Shown here one piece after another: positions 36,681 to 49,399 of a stretch of DNA of 64,000 nucleotides. Positions within the stretch are counted from its first letter, which is position 1; each line of letters starts with the position of its first letter. The position numbers and the translations under genes were made by a program. A model generated the notes under the pieces. The model made no database searches and was not told where the DNA came from. It saw only the letters and a program-made list of their open reading frames with translations. The DNA comes from Panicum virgatum (lineage: Eukaryota; Streptophyta; Magnoliopsida; Poales; Poaceae), in assembly GCF_016808335.1 (NCBI RefSeq), contig NC_053148.1:12398063-12462062 (forward strand), in the 5' to 3' direction.

Positions 36681-38249
36681 AACTGTTTCTATCATAGTTG
36701 AACAACATTTATCCTATATCAAAATCGAAATGCATTTATGCTTCAAACCACGTTCCTAATTTGAAAGTGTCGTTTGAACCAAGGTATTGCTGACGACAAT
36801 TAGTGGGAAAAAAGTTATATATATATATTAGGTTTTTATTAGTATTTTTGTTTTAGGAAAAGAAACTAAACAATCAAAACAGTATCCTTACGAGACAAAA
36901 CGGCATTGAAAATTTCGAATATATCGTTCAAATTTTTAGATTATGCTTTTGGAATTTATTCGTTAATTAGTCTAATGTTAAGGATGTTTAACATTACCTC
37001 CTTATATAGTGAAATTAATCTCAACCAGTAAAGGCTCCGCCTGCATAATGATGCTTTGTCAATAAATTTATATATTAACCGCTCGACTCATCGATAGATG
37101 AATTAGAGGGTTTGACATGCCATTATGAATTAAACTACACTTGACTTGCATATAGGAAAGTCAGATAGCAAAGTGCACACGAACAAACAACCCTCATTTC
37201 CAGTAGCCGTTTTTGTTGATGACAGTTAAAACAAAGTCCTCATTTCTATGTTTCAGAGTAATGAGATGTACTCCAATCAGAGCTAGCCACACGGCGCAAG
37301 CACTGCCAAAACATGACGCACCGTCCGACCGACCGATGGAGCCCTCTAGATCGTCAGACGTGTAGCTGCTCGCCGTCGCCACCACACGAATCACACCAAA
37401 CTGCAAAGTGCATTGACACGTCACCTGATGAGCCCTCGAGCTCTCCGGTAGCACGGTGTGCACACGTACCGACCGACCACGTACTCGTCGGAGCTAGCTA
37501 GCTGGCTGGCCGTTGCAGCATCGTCGATCGGCGGCGGCTAACGTGCTACGGTGAGCTGGCTCCTCCGGCCGGCCGGGGCGACATGTCGCCGTCTCGCCGG
37601 CGTCAGCAGCAACCAACGACGATGAAGCCGGGAAATTTCTGTTTCCTTTCCCAGAAACAAAGCCAAGTAACAACTCGACAGCTAGCTAATAATAAGCTCC
37701 CAATGCCCGAGCCAAACTATACTCCGGACGGACGAGCCCATGCATGCTGGGCCGACCGACCGGGCACAATTGGGGGAAAAAACTTAAAATAGCTAGCATT
37801 GGTCCTACCTGTGCCACATCAGCAACGTATGCAAGCAAGATGGCCCCACCCGTATGATCAGACAACGAACGGTCCAAATCACAGGGTCCAACTAACAATT
37901 TAGTCAGATTGAGTCTCAGAGATGTAGTTAGAAGTTATAACACCGAGTGAACAATATCGAATTGTATAGCAAAATCTATATATTTAAATAAGTTGAAATG
38001 ACTAATAATTTGAGACGGAGTAGAAGACAATGATCAATTTTGGGTACAAATTTATTATAAAATGGCTTCTTTTATTTCTAAGTCCATGAGTGCCTTTTTT
38101 TCCCCTTGAAGTACCAAGGACTTTTTGCTCTTCGTGCCGAGGCCAGTGAGCGTGCATTATTGATGCCATGGCACGATCGGACGGCTGCGAAGCGTGCCAC
38201 CTCAGCCGCAGCGCCCCTACAGCAACCGCCGCCGGGATGGCGGTCGCTC
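36681..38249. other. Upstream region of the TPP gene
   Basis: No coding sequence is seen. The end of a Stowaway-like MITE (AATAATTTGAGACGGAGTAG near 38006-38025) lies about 225 bp upstream of the TATA box and looks 5'-truncated. Confidence 0.4.
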
Positions 38250-38256
38250 TATAAGT
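38250..38256 (+). promoter_or_regulatory. TATA box of the TPP gene
   Basis: CTCTATAAGTACC is 175-180 bp before the ATG. No ATG occurs between about 38280 and the start codon, so 38431 is the first AUG of a transcript from this promoter. A small 5'-UTR hairpin (CCACTA arms, loop GTAG) is at 38330-38345. Confidence 0.65.
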
Positions 38257-38430
38257 ACCGACACGTCGCGGCTCCCTTGGCTCGCATCGCACCCAATAAA
38301 ATCGCCTGCCCCCCTGCGAAACAACCCGCCCACTAGTAGTAGTGGTTGTCAATCGTTGGCACCTCGCGCAAGCCCTGGTGCGGCGCGTGTCCGCGAGCGG
38401 CCGGGCGCGTCAGCAGCGGCGGCGGCGGCC

Positions 38431-40948
38431 ATGTCGAACCAGGACGTGGTGCTCCCGGACATGGGCATTGCGGCGGCGGCGGCGGCCTTGCCGGGCCCCG
38501 TGCGCGCCCTCTTCGCGTGCCGCGGCGCCGCGGGCGCCGTCTCGTCGCTGCGCCGGGGCGCGTACGGCGGCCTCGGCCTCCCCGGCGCGGCCGACGGCGG
38601 CGCCGGCGGCGAGCCGTTGCTCGGCGCCCGAGCTGCCCCCGCCCCCGCGCCGGTGCCGGGCCGGACCTGCACCAGCCGGGTCGTCGAGAACATCCGCGCG
38701 TCGTCCCCGACCCGCTGCCCCGCCGTCGACGAGTGCGACGCGTGGACGGTGAGTTGCGTTCCAGTGGTGTCGTGACTCGTGAGTGGCCCGGGTTTGATTG
38801 ATCTTGCGCGTGCAGAGGAAGCACCCGTCGGCGCTGGGGAGCTTCGACGAGGTCGCGGCGGCGGCGACGGGGAAGAGGATCGTCATGTTCATGGACTACG
38901 ACGGCACGCTGTCCCCGATCGTCACCGACCCCGACATGGCGTTCATGACCGCCGAGGTGAGTGACATCGACACCGAGTCATCGGCTAGGCGTCAGTGGCG
39001 CTCATCCACCCGATCCTCTCGTGCTGACAACGTCTTGTCGCCGCCGGCGCGCGCGCGCAGATGAGGGAGGCCGTGCGCGGCGTCGCCAAGCACTTCCCCA
39101 CGGCGATCGTGACCGGCCGGTGCGTCGAGAAGGTAGCGCACATTCCAGCGTCTCAGCAGAACCTCATTGCACTCGCATCGTCCGGCAACACACACGCTCT
39201 GAGCTGACCAAGTTTCCTTGTTCTTTCTTTGCCGTGCAGGTCTGCAGCTTTGTTGGCCTCTCCGAGCTCTACTACGCCGGCAGCCACGGCGTGGACATCA
39301 AAGGCCCAAGCTCCAAGGTAGTAGCCGGCCATCTCATCTCCCTATCTTTTTATCTCTTTCTCTCCATCGCCACGCACCCAACTAGCCATAGCCCATGCAG
39401 CCGTAGCATCTTTCTTCAATTCGCCTCACTCCATTGCTACTTCTGATGGATTTCCAGGATGACCAGATGGTCCTGCTGCAACCAGCTCGCGAGTTCCTGC
39501 CGGTGATCGACAAGGTGTGTGTGTCTCTAGTTCACCCCTCTTGTTGCTATCACCAATCAATTACAACCACACCGTCGACAATGCTTAGCCGTGTAAAAAG
39601 TTTCTCCTCCTCTAGTAATAATTAGTTGATCCATGAGGAACTCACCGTCTCACGCGACGCATGGGCAGGCTTTCAGGGCACTGGAGGAGAGGACCAGGGC
39701 CACGCCGGGGGCCAGGGTGGAGCACAACAAGTTCTGCCTGTCCGTGCACTTCAGATGCGTCGCCGAAAAGGTGAGTCCGCCGCCGTCGGGTCTCGCCGTC
39801 GCCGGCCGGCGGCACACCGTACCCCTCGCTCGCCGATGCCGTCCTTGCAGCTGTAGTCTTACAATATCTCGAGGCCTTGGATGCCGACCCGTCTTCTAGT
39901 TTAGGCGCGAGTCAAACGATGCAGCAAGGTTAGAACGCCACGCAGCTTATTCAAACGGGCGATGAACAATCGTCGTGCAGCGCACGTGCCTTGGGCTTGA
40001 TGCTAGCTTGCATCGGTCGTCGTCTTCAACAAACTAACCGCTAGGCCTTGCTGGCTGCAGAGCTGGAGCCCATTGGCGGAGCAGGTCAAGGCCGTGCTCC
40101 GGGACTTCCCCAAGCTGAAGCTCACCGAGGGCAGGAAGGTCCTGGAGATCCGGCCGGCCATCATGTGGGACAAGGGCAGGGCCGTCGAGTTCTTGCTCAA
40201 GTCGCTCGGTAAGTGCCGCACGCATGGCGGCGTACGTGCCATCGCTTGTCGTCCTCCCTGTCGCCGTCGCCGTCGCCGTCGCCGTCGTCGATCTCGTCAC
40301 CGCGGCGAGGGGTAAAAATCTTTCTGGTCGCTGACGGCTTTGTCCGCTGGCTGTGTTCTCCCCTCCTCGTAGGATTCGACGACCGGAGCGACGTCCTACC
40401 GGTGTACATCGGGGACGACCGGACCGACGAGGATGCTTTCAAGGTGGGTATTTTTTCTTTACAACAGCGATCAGTTAGTTACATGGAGCACACGGACAAA
40501 GTTTAGTACAAGTTTTCCATTCCCTACACGTCGTGCTGTCGCTTTACATGTTACGACACTGCTGATTTAGTTTCAACTGTCCCGTTTGTTCCAACCATGG
40601 TAAAAAAATAAATAAATTCCCAATCATCAATCTTTTAACCTTCGCTGATGATTGATTTATTAGGTGTTGAAGAAGAGAGGTCAAGGTCTAGGGATCCTCG
40701 TCTCCAAGTGCCCCAAGGAGACAGACGCCTCATACTCTCTCCAGGACCCCACCGAGGTAAATTACAACCTGACGCAGTCAGTGTAAACTACTCATTCCAT
40801 CACTCTCTAAGCAAGTTGTCGATCGGTTGATAGCCCCAAATCCTTGGTTTTCCAGGTCATGGAGTTCTTGGTCCGTCTGGTCGAGTGGAAGCGGCTGCGA
40901 TCGCCGTCACCAGCGGCACGCCCAAGGGCAGTGCAGCCGCAGAAGTAG
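38431..40948 (+). CDS. TPP: Trehalose-6-phosphate phosphatase, ten exons, apparently intact
   Basis: Dephosphorylates trehalose 6-phosphate to trehalose, the second step of plant trehalose synthesis and a control point of the T6P sugar signal. Exons: 38431-38748, 38816-38956, 39061-39132, 39240-39317, 39458-39514, 39669-39770, 40061-40208, 40373-40443, 40664-40756, 40856-40948, all with GT-AG introns; joined length 390 residues, in the class II plant range. The first exon encodes a variable Ala/Gly-rich N-terminus ([12 protein letters not shown]). HAD motif I is [12 protein letters not shown] (exon 2, nucleophile and acid/base Asp). Exon 3 gives [12 protein letters not shown] where family members usually have SGR, exon 4 [13 protein letters not shown], exon 8 the acidic motif [12 protein letters not shown]. 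No stop or frameshift. Overlapping long frames on both strands come from high GC. Which paralogue it is cannot be told from sequence reading alone. Confidence 0.96.
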
Positions 40949-42267
40949 AACGCACGGTGGCGGAGCACACGCCCCTCACCGTCGATCGCTGCGTGATGCT
41001 AGCCTCGCCAAGAAGTCGATCGATCTCCGCATGTTTAACTAGTAGTTAGTTAATTGTTAATTGTGCACTAATAACCCTCCCCCAGATACATGCACTGTCA
41101 ACCCCCGGGCCCAGATGTGAACCGGCGTCATGCAACCCTGATTGTTTTAGCCGCATGGGTTTTGGGAGGCAGGCAGTCATGTGCCCTGCCTGCCGCCCTT
41201 AGCTTAACCCAGCAGGAAGGTTCACCCCCTCTATGAATTGTGATGACTACTAGCTATGACTCTAGCCTGCACTACCCTCCTGTAAAATGTAATATATATA
41301 AGAATTTTTTTCTATTGGAAGCTATGTAATGTACTTACTTCCTTTGCTGAAGACTGAACTCATTGCATGTGCTGAGTTGAATTCCTGATCGATGGCTTTG
41401 TTTATTGTCCAATTTATGCACATGAACTCATATGTGGGTAAGGCTTGGGGCTTAAAAACAACTTTTCCCCAGACCCCGCACAGTGCGGAAAGCCTACGGC
41501 ACTAGGTACGCCTTTTTTTTATGCACATATGCCTGCTCAATATGGCATAAGAGGCTAGCAAAGTGTATCTGGAACAAGGACTTGCCACATTCTCACCCGG
41601 CAATAATACATACTCATTAGTAGGCCTTGGTGACAAGGTTAGTATTTCTTGGATGAACACAAGGGGTTTTAGTATGTGCCTCCGAAGAAAGAATTTCAGT
41701 ACCTCTAGAGGCATAATTTAATGGTGCTTCAAGGCTAAAAAATATGTATTATTCTTGTATGAGATGCTTGACTTGTTGATTGAAGCGCGCCCTTGTATAT
41801 TTATTCAGAGAAAAATAAGGCACGCGGCTACGGTGCTAAATTGAAAACTCATAAGTGTGTTTGAATAATAATGGATGAATATAATGAAATAACTTGTTTG
41901 ACTTTTTTTTTGGGGTGTGTGTGTTTGGGGGTGGGGGGACTGAGAAAACTTATATGGGATAGGCCTTACATATAAGGCGCACCACTAAAAAAACAATCTG
42001 ATTGACTAGTTTAAACTTCCATCCTGGTTCAAGTATGTCTTTTACAACTCAAAACTTGAATTATATGAAATCACGCCACTTATGCACACAGCAAAACAGA
42101 AAAGGCGTTCCCCTGAGAAGCACAACTCCTTGTGTACATGCTTGTTTCTTCAGGTAGAAGTACAAGGGGTGGTAAAGGGTCTTCAATTTTAGCCTAGATA
42201 ATCTAAGGGACAAGCTCTATAAGGATCTTATCGTATCTTTAACAAAACCAAGTATTCATCATTTATG
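40949..42267. other. TPP 3' region and spacer
   Basis: The first 300-400 bp are the likely 3' UTR (AT-rich GTAATATATATAAG near 41289). A SINE fragment follows at 41435-41520. The rest shows nothing I can name. Confidence 0.45.
41435..41520 (+). mobile_element. Au-SINE-like 3' end fragment
   Basis: The run GGTAAGGCTTGGGG, then CCCCAGACCCCGCACAGTGC, then GGCACTAGGTACGCC and T8 resembles the 3' end of the Au family of grass SINEs. No tRNA-like A/B boxes are found upstream, so it is 5'-truncated or degraded. Confidence 0.5.
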
Positions 42268-42545
42268 TAAGATATTTTCAGGGGACCTACTGGTTGCGCT
42301 TATGGGCGCAACTGCAGTATAAAGATACGATAAAGGTGCCGTTCCGAAGGGCGAGTCTTGCATTGGAGACTGTCGCCTTAGAGTTAGCCAATCACGAGTG
42401 GAAGCATAACCTCAGGATTGGTTTAGATCATTTTCTCTTTGTTCATTCCCCCAGTTAGCCAATGGACGGCTATGTTTTTGTAAAATTTTTTGGCTGTGTC
42501 CACTTTGTAGAGGAATGAACTTGTTTCCATTATCTAAAAAAAGTT
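42268..42545 (+). pseudogene. 5'-truncated LINE fragment (C-terminal tail of ORF2)
   Basis: In one frame the sequence reads GTYWLRLWAQLQYKD, homologous to GTHWLRLWALLQRCD near the C-terminus of the LINE at the left edge of the window. It continues about 60 residues to a stop at 42456-42458, then a short 3' UTR and an A7 tail (ending near 42545). A severely 5'-truncated L1-type insertion fits best. No target duplication was identified. Confidence 0.7.
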
Positions 42546-43384
42546 GGATTGTGAAGAGAGCACTAGAGCCATGATCCCTTACCACCCTGTACAACACACA
42601 TATACACTCAAATGTTCTTGACGGAGCTCTAGCTAGTCAATGAGTACTTACATTTCTGTCTATAGGATGCTTAAGCCTGAATTATGATGGGAGTTTGGGC
42701 AGAAAGCATGTGCAGATTTTTTTTCAGGTTGTGTTGAACCTCGGGAGACAGGTTATTGAGATGCCAAAAGTTTGTCTATATCAGAGCAGCGCACATGGAG
42801 TACACTATAATCCGTCTCACCGATTCCATTGGATAATATGCTTTGCAACTATAGGCATCCCCTGCTCGATCAACACATCAACTGTGACTTTCTCACTTTG
42901 CTGCCGTGGTCCCATCTCCCAAAAACTATTATTCTGACTCAGTTAAGCATTGTGCCATCATGCGAATGGTGATGATGAAGTGATAGTTCTTGGTTCTCTT
43001 TTAGTGCAGCTTTGGATCAAAGCTTTGATATGACCAGATCTTTGGAGCAAAAGCAGCATTAACCAACTGCCATGCATGCGTGGTGGGTACTTCAACACAT
43101 CACACAGCTAGAATTTTATCCCTCATTGCGTGGGCGGTAGCGTTTTCAGAAGACACGTTCACATCAGCGAAATGGTAATAAATCGGTGCACGCGTAATGG
43201 CGCCATGTAAACAATGTTGCTGTTGCTGTTGCATAAGCGTGTTTAGCGGCCTTTAACGGTCGTCCAAACTTCTTTAGTTAGGTCGATGACGACGCAGCAT
43301 AACACCCATGTATATATTGTCCTCTCTCTCTCTCTCTCTCATGAGGAACAACTTTGGCCATTATTTTTCTTCGAAAAAAATACG

Positions 43385-43560
43385 GTTGTTCTCTTCTTTT
43401 TTCTCTCGAATTTGCAGGAGAGCTATGCATCATTGTATTAAGAAGAAGTGAAAGTTAAGAACAATGTGGAGCTTAATTAAAGAACGCACACCGGTTTACA
43501 AAAGCACCCAAAAAATGCAGGTGGTATAAGGAAATAAAGTACCCTAAAGGGTTAACTCTC
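43385..43560 (-). mobile_element. LINE-type 3' end fragment
   Basis: On the minus strand the sequence reads TTCTTCTTAATACAATGATG, then CTCTCCTGCAAATTCGAGAG, then an A/G-rich tail. This arrangement is common at the 3' ends of grass L1-type elements. No coding part is attached. Confidence 0.45.
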
Positions 43561-44737
43561 AAAAGTACTACTGGAGCTCCTGCCCGTTGCAGCTCAAGCG
43601 TGTATAGAGGAGAATGAATCTACCTTGTCATAACGGAGTAGTATTTCGTTCCCATCCTATTTTTCAACTGTCATGATTGGTCAGGCCATGGGTTTGCCAC
43701 GAGGGAACAGCTTAAACAGTTGGTTTGCAACGCAAACCTGACGGAACTGGATTAACAAAGGCATGTCTCTCCCCTGGGACATGAGAAGATTCTTCAGCTC
43801 GAAACCAGCGATCCCAGTCAGCGTCATGTGGGTGCTTGCCCATTTTCAGGGCACCTCTCCATGTTTAGCACTGACAAGGCAGTGCAGCAGCCCTTAAAAT
43901 GTTTTGCTTGTCTTCACCGGTGATCATGTGCCGACGGTCGACGGTTCGGGACGGCCGGTGTATTCTATGAATCAGCATGCTGTTCCTGCACTTATAAAAA
44001 GAAAGATTCCTCTGACTGTGAGGTATCTGATCCTCCGAGAGGCATCAGCACCAATCATACAAAGGAAATAAACGCCCGTCTGAACCATTTCCCCTGCAGG
44101 GGGAGAGCAGGAGAAAAGATGCTACATAATACACAATTACAGTACTGGTCTTATTTCGCTGTGTGATGCCATGAACCGGCCGGTGCATGTGATATCTTTT
44201 ACTTTCTTGCATGGGTGGTTGATTCAGATGTTTATAGTCAGTCAGGGATGCCCAAAGCAAAAGGTTCAGGCCCTGGTGTGTGTGCATGCCCTGTTTCTGA
44301 TGTTTCCACACAAGAGCCCTGCCCAACGGACCAGCAGGAGGAACCAACCATACATTATTGGTCGGGGATCGTCAGCGGCCATGCATCGTTTTTTCGAAAG
44401 AATATGAGCTGCGGCCATTATTGGGTGCAGAGGTCAGAGCCGACGCCAATCAGTTACAGATCTCAGGCCGCTTCGTCATTCGCTCGCTAGCTTCCTATCT
44501 GACAGTTAATCCAGTGCTCATTATCTAGTTGTCTGACTAATTGCGATTAGTTGGGCTTATCGGTCATTAATCTCGATAAGGGACGCTGAGTAGGTTTGAG
44601 CGACTAGTTTTCTAACCGTTCGACTAGTCGTCGCCTAATCGCGATTAGTCATACAATCAGGTAAGAAAACGATCAAAATCAGAATTGTTTTATGAGCTAT
44701 TTATGGGCTTCGGCTGGTGGTGGGCCGGCGAGGTGAT

Positions 44738-44785
44738 CCATTAGGTTTTTGATATATGGAGGCCATTAGGTTTTTGATATATAGA
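44738..44785 (+). repeat. 25-bp tandem duplication
   Basis: CCATTAGGTTTTTGATATAT starts at 44738 and again at 44763. Confidence 0.85.
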
Positions 44786-45086
44786 GCCATAGAGCAGAGA
44801 CAGAGCAGCTGCCATCCATCCTTCACAAATCACAACACGCACCGCCAGCTAAGTCCACTAAAATCACGCTGCCCCCACCCAAAATCGCGCCACCCCGTGG
44901 TCCGTCGCCGCTTGCTGCACGCCCGTCGGCGCAGCTGCTGGCCTATTGCCCCGCTACCCTCTTCCTTCGGCTGCGTGACTCCGCCAGGCCTTGGGCGCCG
45001 ACATTCCCCCAAGATGCTGCCACCACCAGTAGCATCTAAAGATGAGCTCCGCTACAGAGCATATATATCATATCGGTCCTGGTATA

Positions 45087-45345
45087 CTCCCTCCATACTC
45101 GAAAAGAATGTCATTTTGGATAGCGACACGGTCTCCAGAACATAACTTTGACTTTTTATTTTTATAAAAATATTTATCACAAAGTGATATATTTATATTT
45201 TTATGAAAGTATTTTTCAAGACAAATCTATTCATATGGTTTTTGTATTTTGAAACTCAAAAACTTAAAAGTTATTCATGATTTATATTCCCAATGTTTGA
45301 TTCAAATCTTGTCCAAAACAACATTTAAATCTTTATGAAAGTCCA
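45087..45345. mobile_element. Stowaway MITE, right end missing
   Basis: TA followed by CTCCCTCCATACTCGAAAAG starts a Stowaway-type element at 45087. The expected inverted right terminus is absent. Near 45345 the sequence changes abruptly into CACTA-2-type repeat (CAACAGGTACCAAAG). Confidence 0.65.
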
Positions 45346-45674
45346 ACAGGTACCAAAGAGGCTGCCACGCTGACCCAACCGGTACCAATGACTTTTTCCT
45401 TTTTTTCCCCAAATCCAGTTTTGTTTGTTATATTTATTACTGTTTATTTTTTTATAATTGCTAAACGCATTCGAGCTCTACAGTACTATACGTTCATTGG
45501 TCGTTCGTGTTCGTTTTCAGAGAATATTTGAAACTAACTAAAAGTGAAATGCGAGCATATAATTAAGCTAATTAGATGAACTAATATATTTACAAATATA
45601 CAAACATCAAGGCATCACGTTTAGAAATATTTACAAATGTACAAGTCATGTTTGTAGTCCAACTACTGGTCCCC

Positions 45675-48600
45675 TCAGGAGCTCGATGGAAGTCCTTTAT
45701 GGATGTGACCGTCGTGGTAGAACTCGCCTCTAGGATTCAAGATCTCGTTCAAAATGAATTCGGTGAGCTGCTCGCACACGGCGTTGATCCGATCAGTAGA
45801 GTAACATTCATCCCCCATTTGAGACATCTATCATTTAGGAAAAAAAGATTAACATCATTTGCGTTAGTACAATTATGAAAATGTACTAGTGAACAGTTTG
45901 GACGTACTCTCATGTCCTCATCATTAGTCTTCCCGCATGGAGTCATGATGCGCAAGTAGTCGCATACGTAGTACCCGCACCAATCAGTTTCTTGTTGTTG
46001 TCTCGCACACTTAAGGAGAAACAAATAAATTACTCAATTTAGAACAATTTGGGATTATATACTTAATTAGACAAATCTTTGTGAATCAACATACCGGATA
46101 ATCCATTTTAACGTTCAGTTCGGGCCTCCATTGACCACGTCCTTTGTTATTTTTCACAATTTTTTTCCAAATCCTGTGCTCAAAGTTAAGTTTGATATTC
46201 AGGAATTGTTATTAATAGAAAAGGATTTGATTGTGCAAATTGAACTTACCTGTTCAAGGGGTCTATGATATGTTGGATTGCGGACTTTAGATTTCTCATT
46301 GAGTCAAAGACTATAAGATTGCCGGTCTCTACGGAAAGTATGAGTAAAATCCAATGATAACTGCAGATATAGATAGGATATATACATACATGCATTAGAC
46401 GACTTAGTATTTATTTAGTAATATAACAGAGGATTGAGTCGACCAAGGCTTACCCAAAGTTGTATGGTATGAATATATAGGATTTGTAATTTTGCCTAGT
46501 CAACGAATCGTACATGTTTTGGCATGTTTTCTTGTAATTGTCGTTGAGCACTTTCTGGTTGACTAGCAAAGGAGACATGAAGCCGATCTGATGGTGCCAT
46601 CCATGTTTTCGGCTTCTTTGGGTCTCCTGTCTAAATGATACAATAGAAATTTTATAATGCACACATATAATTATGTTCTTGTTAACAAAAAATATTAATG
46701 TAGAGGTAAGTGATACTTACAAAACCCAAATGGTGATGATAGAGGCGTCGAGAGCTTGTCGATGGTAAATGTGATATAAATTTTCGAAGTACACCCAGAA
46801 GTCGTCCTCCCCGCGGAAGAAATCATGGTCACGATACTTGACTCCAAACATTTTCCCTTCGCCATTTGACATTCGCAGGTACCATCTATGCAAATTGAAC
46901 ATCTGCGTGCCTAGACTTTTCTCCTCTTCCTCAGTGACAAAAGGTTTTCCATGCTGGAATGGATTAAGAACGGGAGCGACAGGGATTTCCGCCTCCACTT
47001 GCCCCGTTGCCTCCTCTAGCGTTAATCTAGTTTTAGAAAAGAAATATCGCGGCCTGTAGGTCCGCCTAGAGTTGTACGTCCGTCGGGTGTAGGAGTGGCA
47101 ACCCTGGCACTTGGAGGGGCTCGAGTTCTTTTTGTTGTGTGCCAAGCTGAGAAATGGTCTTGCCACATTTTTTCTTCACATTTCTCATCTTGTGTGCCTT
47201 TGTCAGAGTACGTTCATAGTCCGAGGGTAAGCTTTTCAGTTGTGGTGGGTTGTCTTGGCTCGCGAGAAGCTTTTTCCCTAATTCTAGAGGTACCTTTTCC
47301 CTGGGGGGGGGGACTTTAGGCTTCATCTGTTCTTTTATATATCGAGCAGTGTCCTCTTCCAACTCCTCAGCGGTCTTCTCGTAGGTCAATTTTCTTTCGA
47401 CCGTTTTCTGCTTCTTCTGTGAGGGTCTAGCCGCTGGGAGGGATGCTATCTTTTTCTTTCCTTTTTCTGGTGCAGGAGGAGTTGGAGTACTCGTGGCCCT
47501 TTGCGCCGGCGGAGACGGTGGTGAGGGAGCTGGTTGTGGGGACGGCGGTGAGGGAGGCCGCGGAGACGGGTGATCGGTCTGCATGGGAGCTGTTGTGCTT
47601 GCAGTAAGTTTGATGTCGGCCTTGCGCCATAGAACGACCCCATGCAGTGCGTCTCCCAATGTCTTCTCTCCATCCCCTCCAACCAAGTCGAGCTCAAGAT
47701 CCTCATTGTTTCCAACTATCTGCTCGACTGTGACGGAGGTGTAGCCAGAGGGTATTGGCCTTCCATGAATTGTAGTAGGATTCAGAGGCATGGCTGACCT
47801 GTATGCGACATGAATGGATATATTCCTTGCTCGCACATGAAGCTCGCACGGTGTCGGCATGATGACATCATCCACTGGATACTTCTGGTCATCTACCGCC
47901 ATTGGCTCAATCTGGGGTTGCTGTTCAGCTTGTACGTCGGGCGCCGCCGTGGATGCAGAGCTGCTGCGTCGCTGTGAGGCCGGGCTTATCACAACATCCG
48001 GGTGCGACCCAGCAGTGCCCCTTTGGTTCAGATCTAGCTGCACTGCCTCATTGACCCTGGCGTCCATCTGAGGTTCCAAGGATGCAACCTTCTTGTTCAT
48101 CTCTTTTTGTATGGCACGAAGTTTCTCTTTCTATTCGGCTTTGCTCTTTCGGTGAGTCTTGTAAGAGGAATCTCCGGCCCAAGCAACTTTCCATGGGACC
48201 ACGCCGATGCCGCGGGCTCATTCAGGGTGTTCCGGATTCTTTAATGCCCTTGTCAGCTCATCATTCTCCCTTTGAGGCTGGAATGTTCCTTGTTGGGCCT
48301 CATCTATTGCAGCGACTAGATCGCGGGACACTTCTTGCATATGCTCGGGCACGACCAAACTTTCATGCAACTAGTTTAGTGTCACGCCATTAGCAAATAA
48401 CCACAACTTGGATCTATCCGGCCAATCCCAAGTCGTCAGCCTGATGCCTCTATCCATAAGGTCCTGCTCCATCTTCTGTCATTTTTTACTGACTTCTTGT
48501 ACCCGACAGCCCCAAGGTGGTGGCTGTACTTCTTATTTGCTGCATTCACCTTGGCATGTTCGGATTTTTCTTGGGATTCCTCTGATAGTTTGTATTGTTT

Positions 48601-49323
48601 GAACTCCTCCTAGTATGGTTTAACCTGAGGAAGATCGTCTCAGTTCGGCTCCTTATCCTTCTTGATGTAATTGATGTACAACTTTTTCTTGAAAGTTGCA
48701 AAGGCAAGGGCCATCTTTTTCAAGGCACATTTCTTCACAAGTTCTTGGTCAACTCCTTCAGGAAGAGTGAACATATCCTTAAGTTCTGCCCATAGCATTT
48801 CCTTCTGATGTGCAGGCACGGCGTATTGCTGTTCTTCGGGTTTGCTTGTTTTCCATAGTCTTGTGGTGATCGGAATTCTTGCCCGAACAATAACCCCACA
48901 TTGATTGACAAATTTTGTGCTAGCAGCCTCTGGAGCACTTGGACAGCCCTCTGCGTCCACTTCTGTGATGACCTGTCTTCACTCCATTTTCTTGGTTGGC
49001 CGCGCGTCTCCCTTTTGACTGGCTCAACAAAGTCGATGCGGAGATCGACTAAATTACAGAAAAGATATGTTAATTGCAAAACTAATCTACCGAAGTCACC
49101 ATGCATATAGTTTTAAGATTCATACTGGAACATACTGCTGTTGATTGGGCGGCAGTGCAAAGTCATCATCTTCTTCATCGGCATCTCCAGACATATTCAG
49201 GAACGAATCAGCTGTCCGAGCATCTTCTTCAATGATTGGCTGGGTGGTGTTGGCCCTCGTATCTTCGTTTATTGCGTCCAACATGTATTGCCTGGCGGCC
49301 TCATCATCACAGAAGGGGTCCAT
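45675..49323 (-). pseudogene. CACTA-2 tnpA-like gene with C-terminal Ulp1/C48 protease domain (broken)
   Basis: Exon 1 starts at 49323 (MDPFCDDEAARQYMLD) and aligns with exon 1 of the CACTA-1 gene around SFLN. The Transposase_24-like region (TRLWKTSKPEEQQYAVP, FATFKKKLYINYI, WDWPDRSKLWLFANG) is complete, including a stretch lost in CACTA-1. Stops are at 48979, 48640, 48610, 48371, 48218 and 48131. A frameshift lies near 48490, another near 47090. The middle (47066-48100) is proline-rich with a CELHVRARN region, possibly DUF8039-like. Protease blocks: His in YHW at 46354-46356, Asp in VFDSM at 46303-46305, QQQ upstream and Cys of WCGYYVCDY at 45977-45979; stop at 45675-45677. Despite heavy N-terminal damage the triad residues remain. 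Confidence 0.8.
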
Positions 49324-49399
49324 CCTTAACTGAAAACCATAAAAATGTGTTAGAGTATGTGTCCATCCTTAAATGAAGCAGGAGAATTCAATTCTTTGA

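Larger units (their letters stand above)
42546..45086. other. Intergenic DNA with retroelement debris
   Basis: No gene is recognised. It includes a (CT)n run near 43321-43340, a reversed LINE-type 3' end at 43385-43560, and inverted GCGATTAGT/ACTAATCGC pieces at 44540-44660 that may be a MITE. A 25-bp tandem duplication is listed separately. Confidence 0.4.

Noticed and set aside
38194..38430. Upstream extension of the TPP first exon from an ATG at 38194
   Set aside because: It is in frame, but it would begin before the TATA box and the added residues are not TPP-like. The ATG at 38431 starts the expected [12 protein letters not shown].
38333..38892. Antisense and alternate-frame open frames across TPP exon 1
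   Set aside because: Shadow frames of a GC-rich exon without recognisable motifs.
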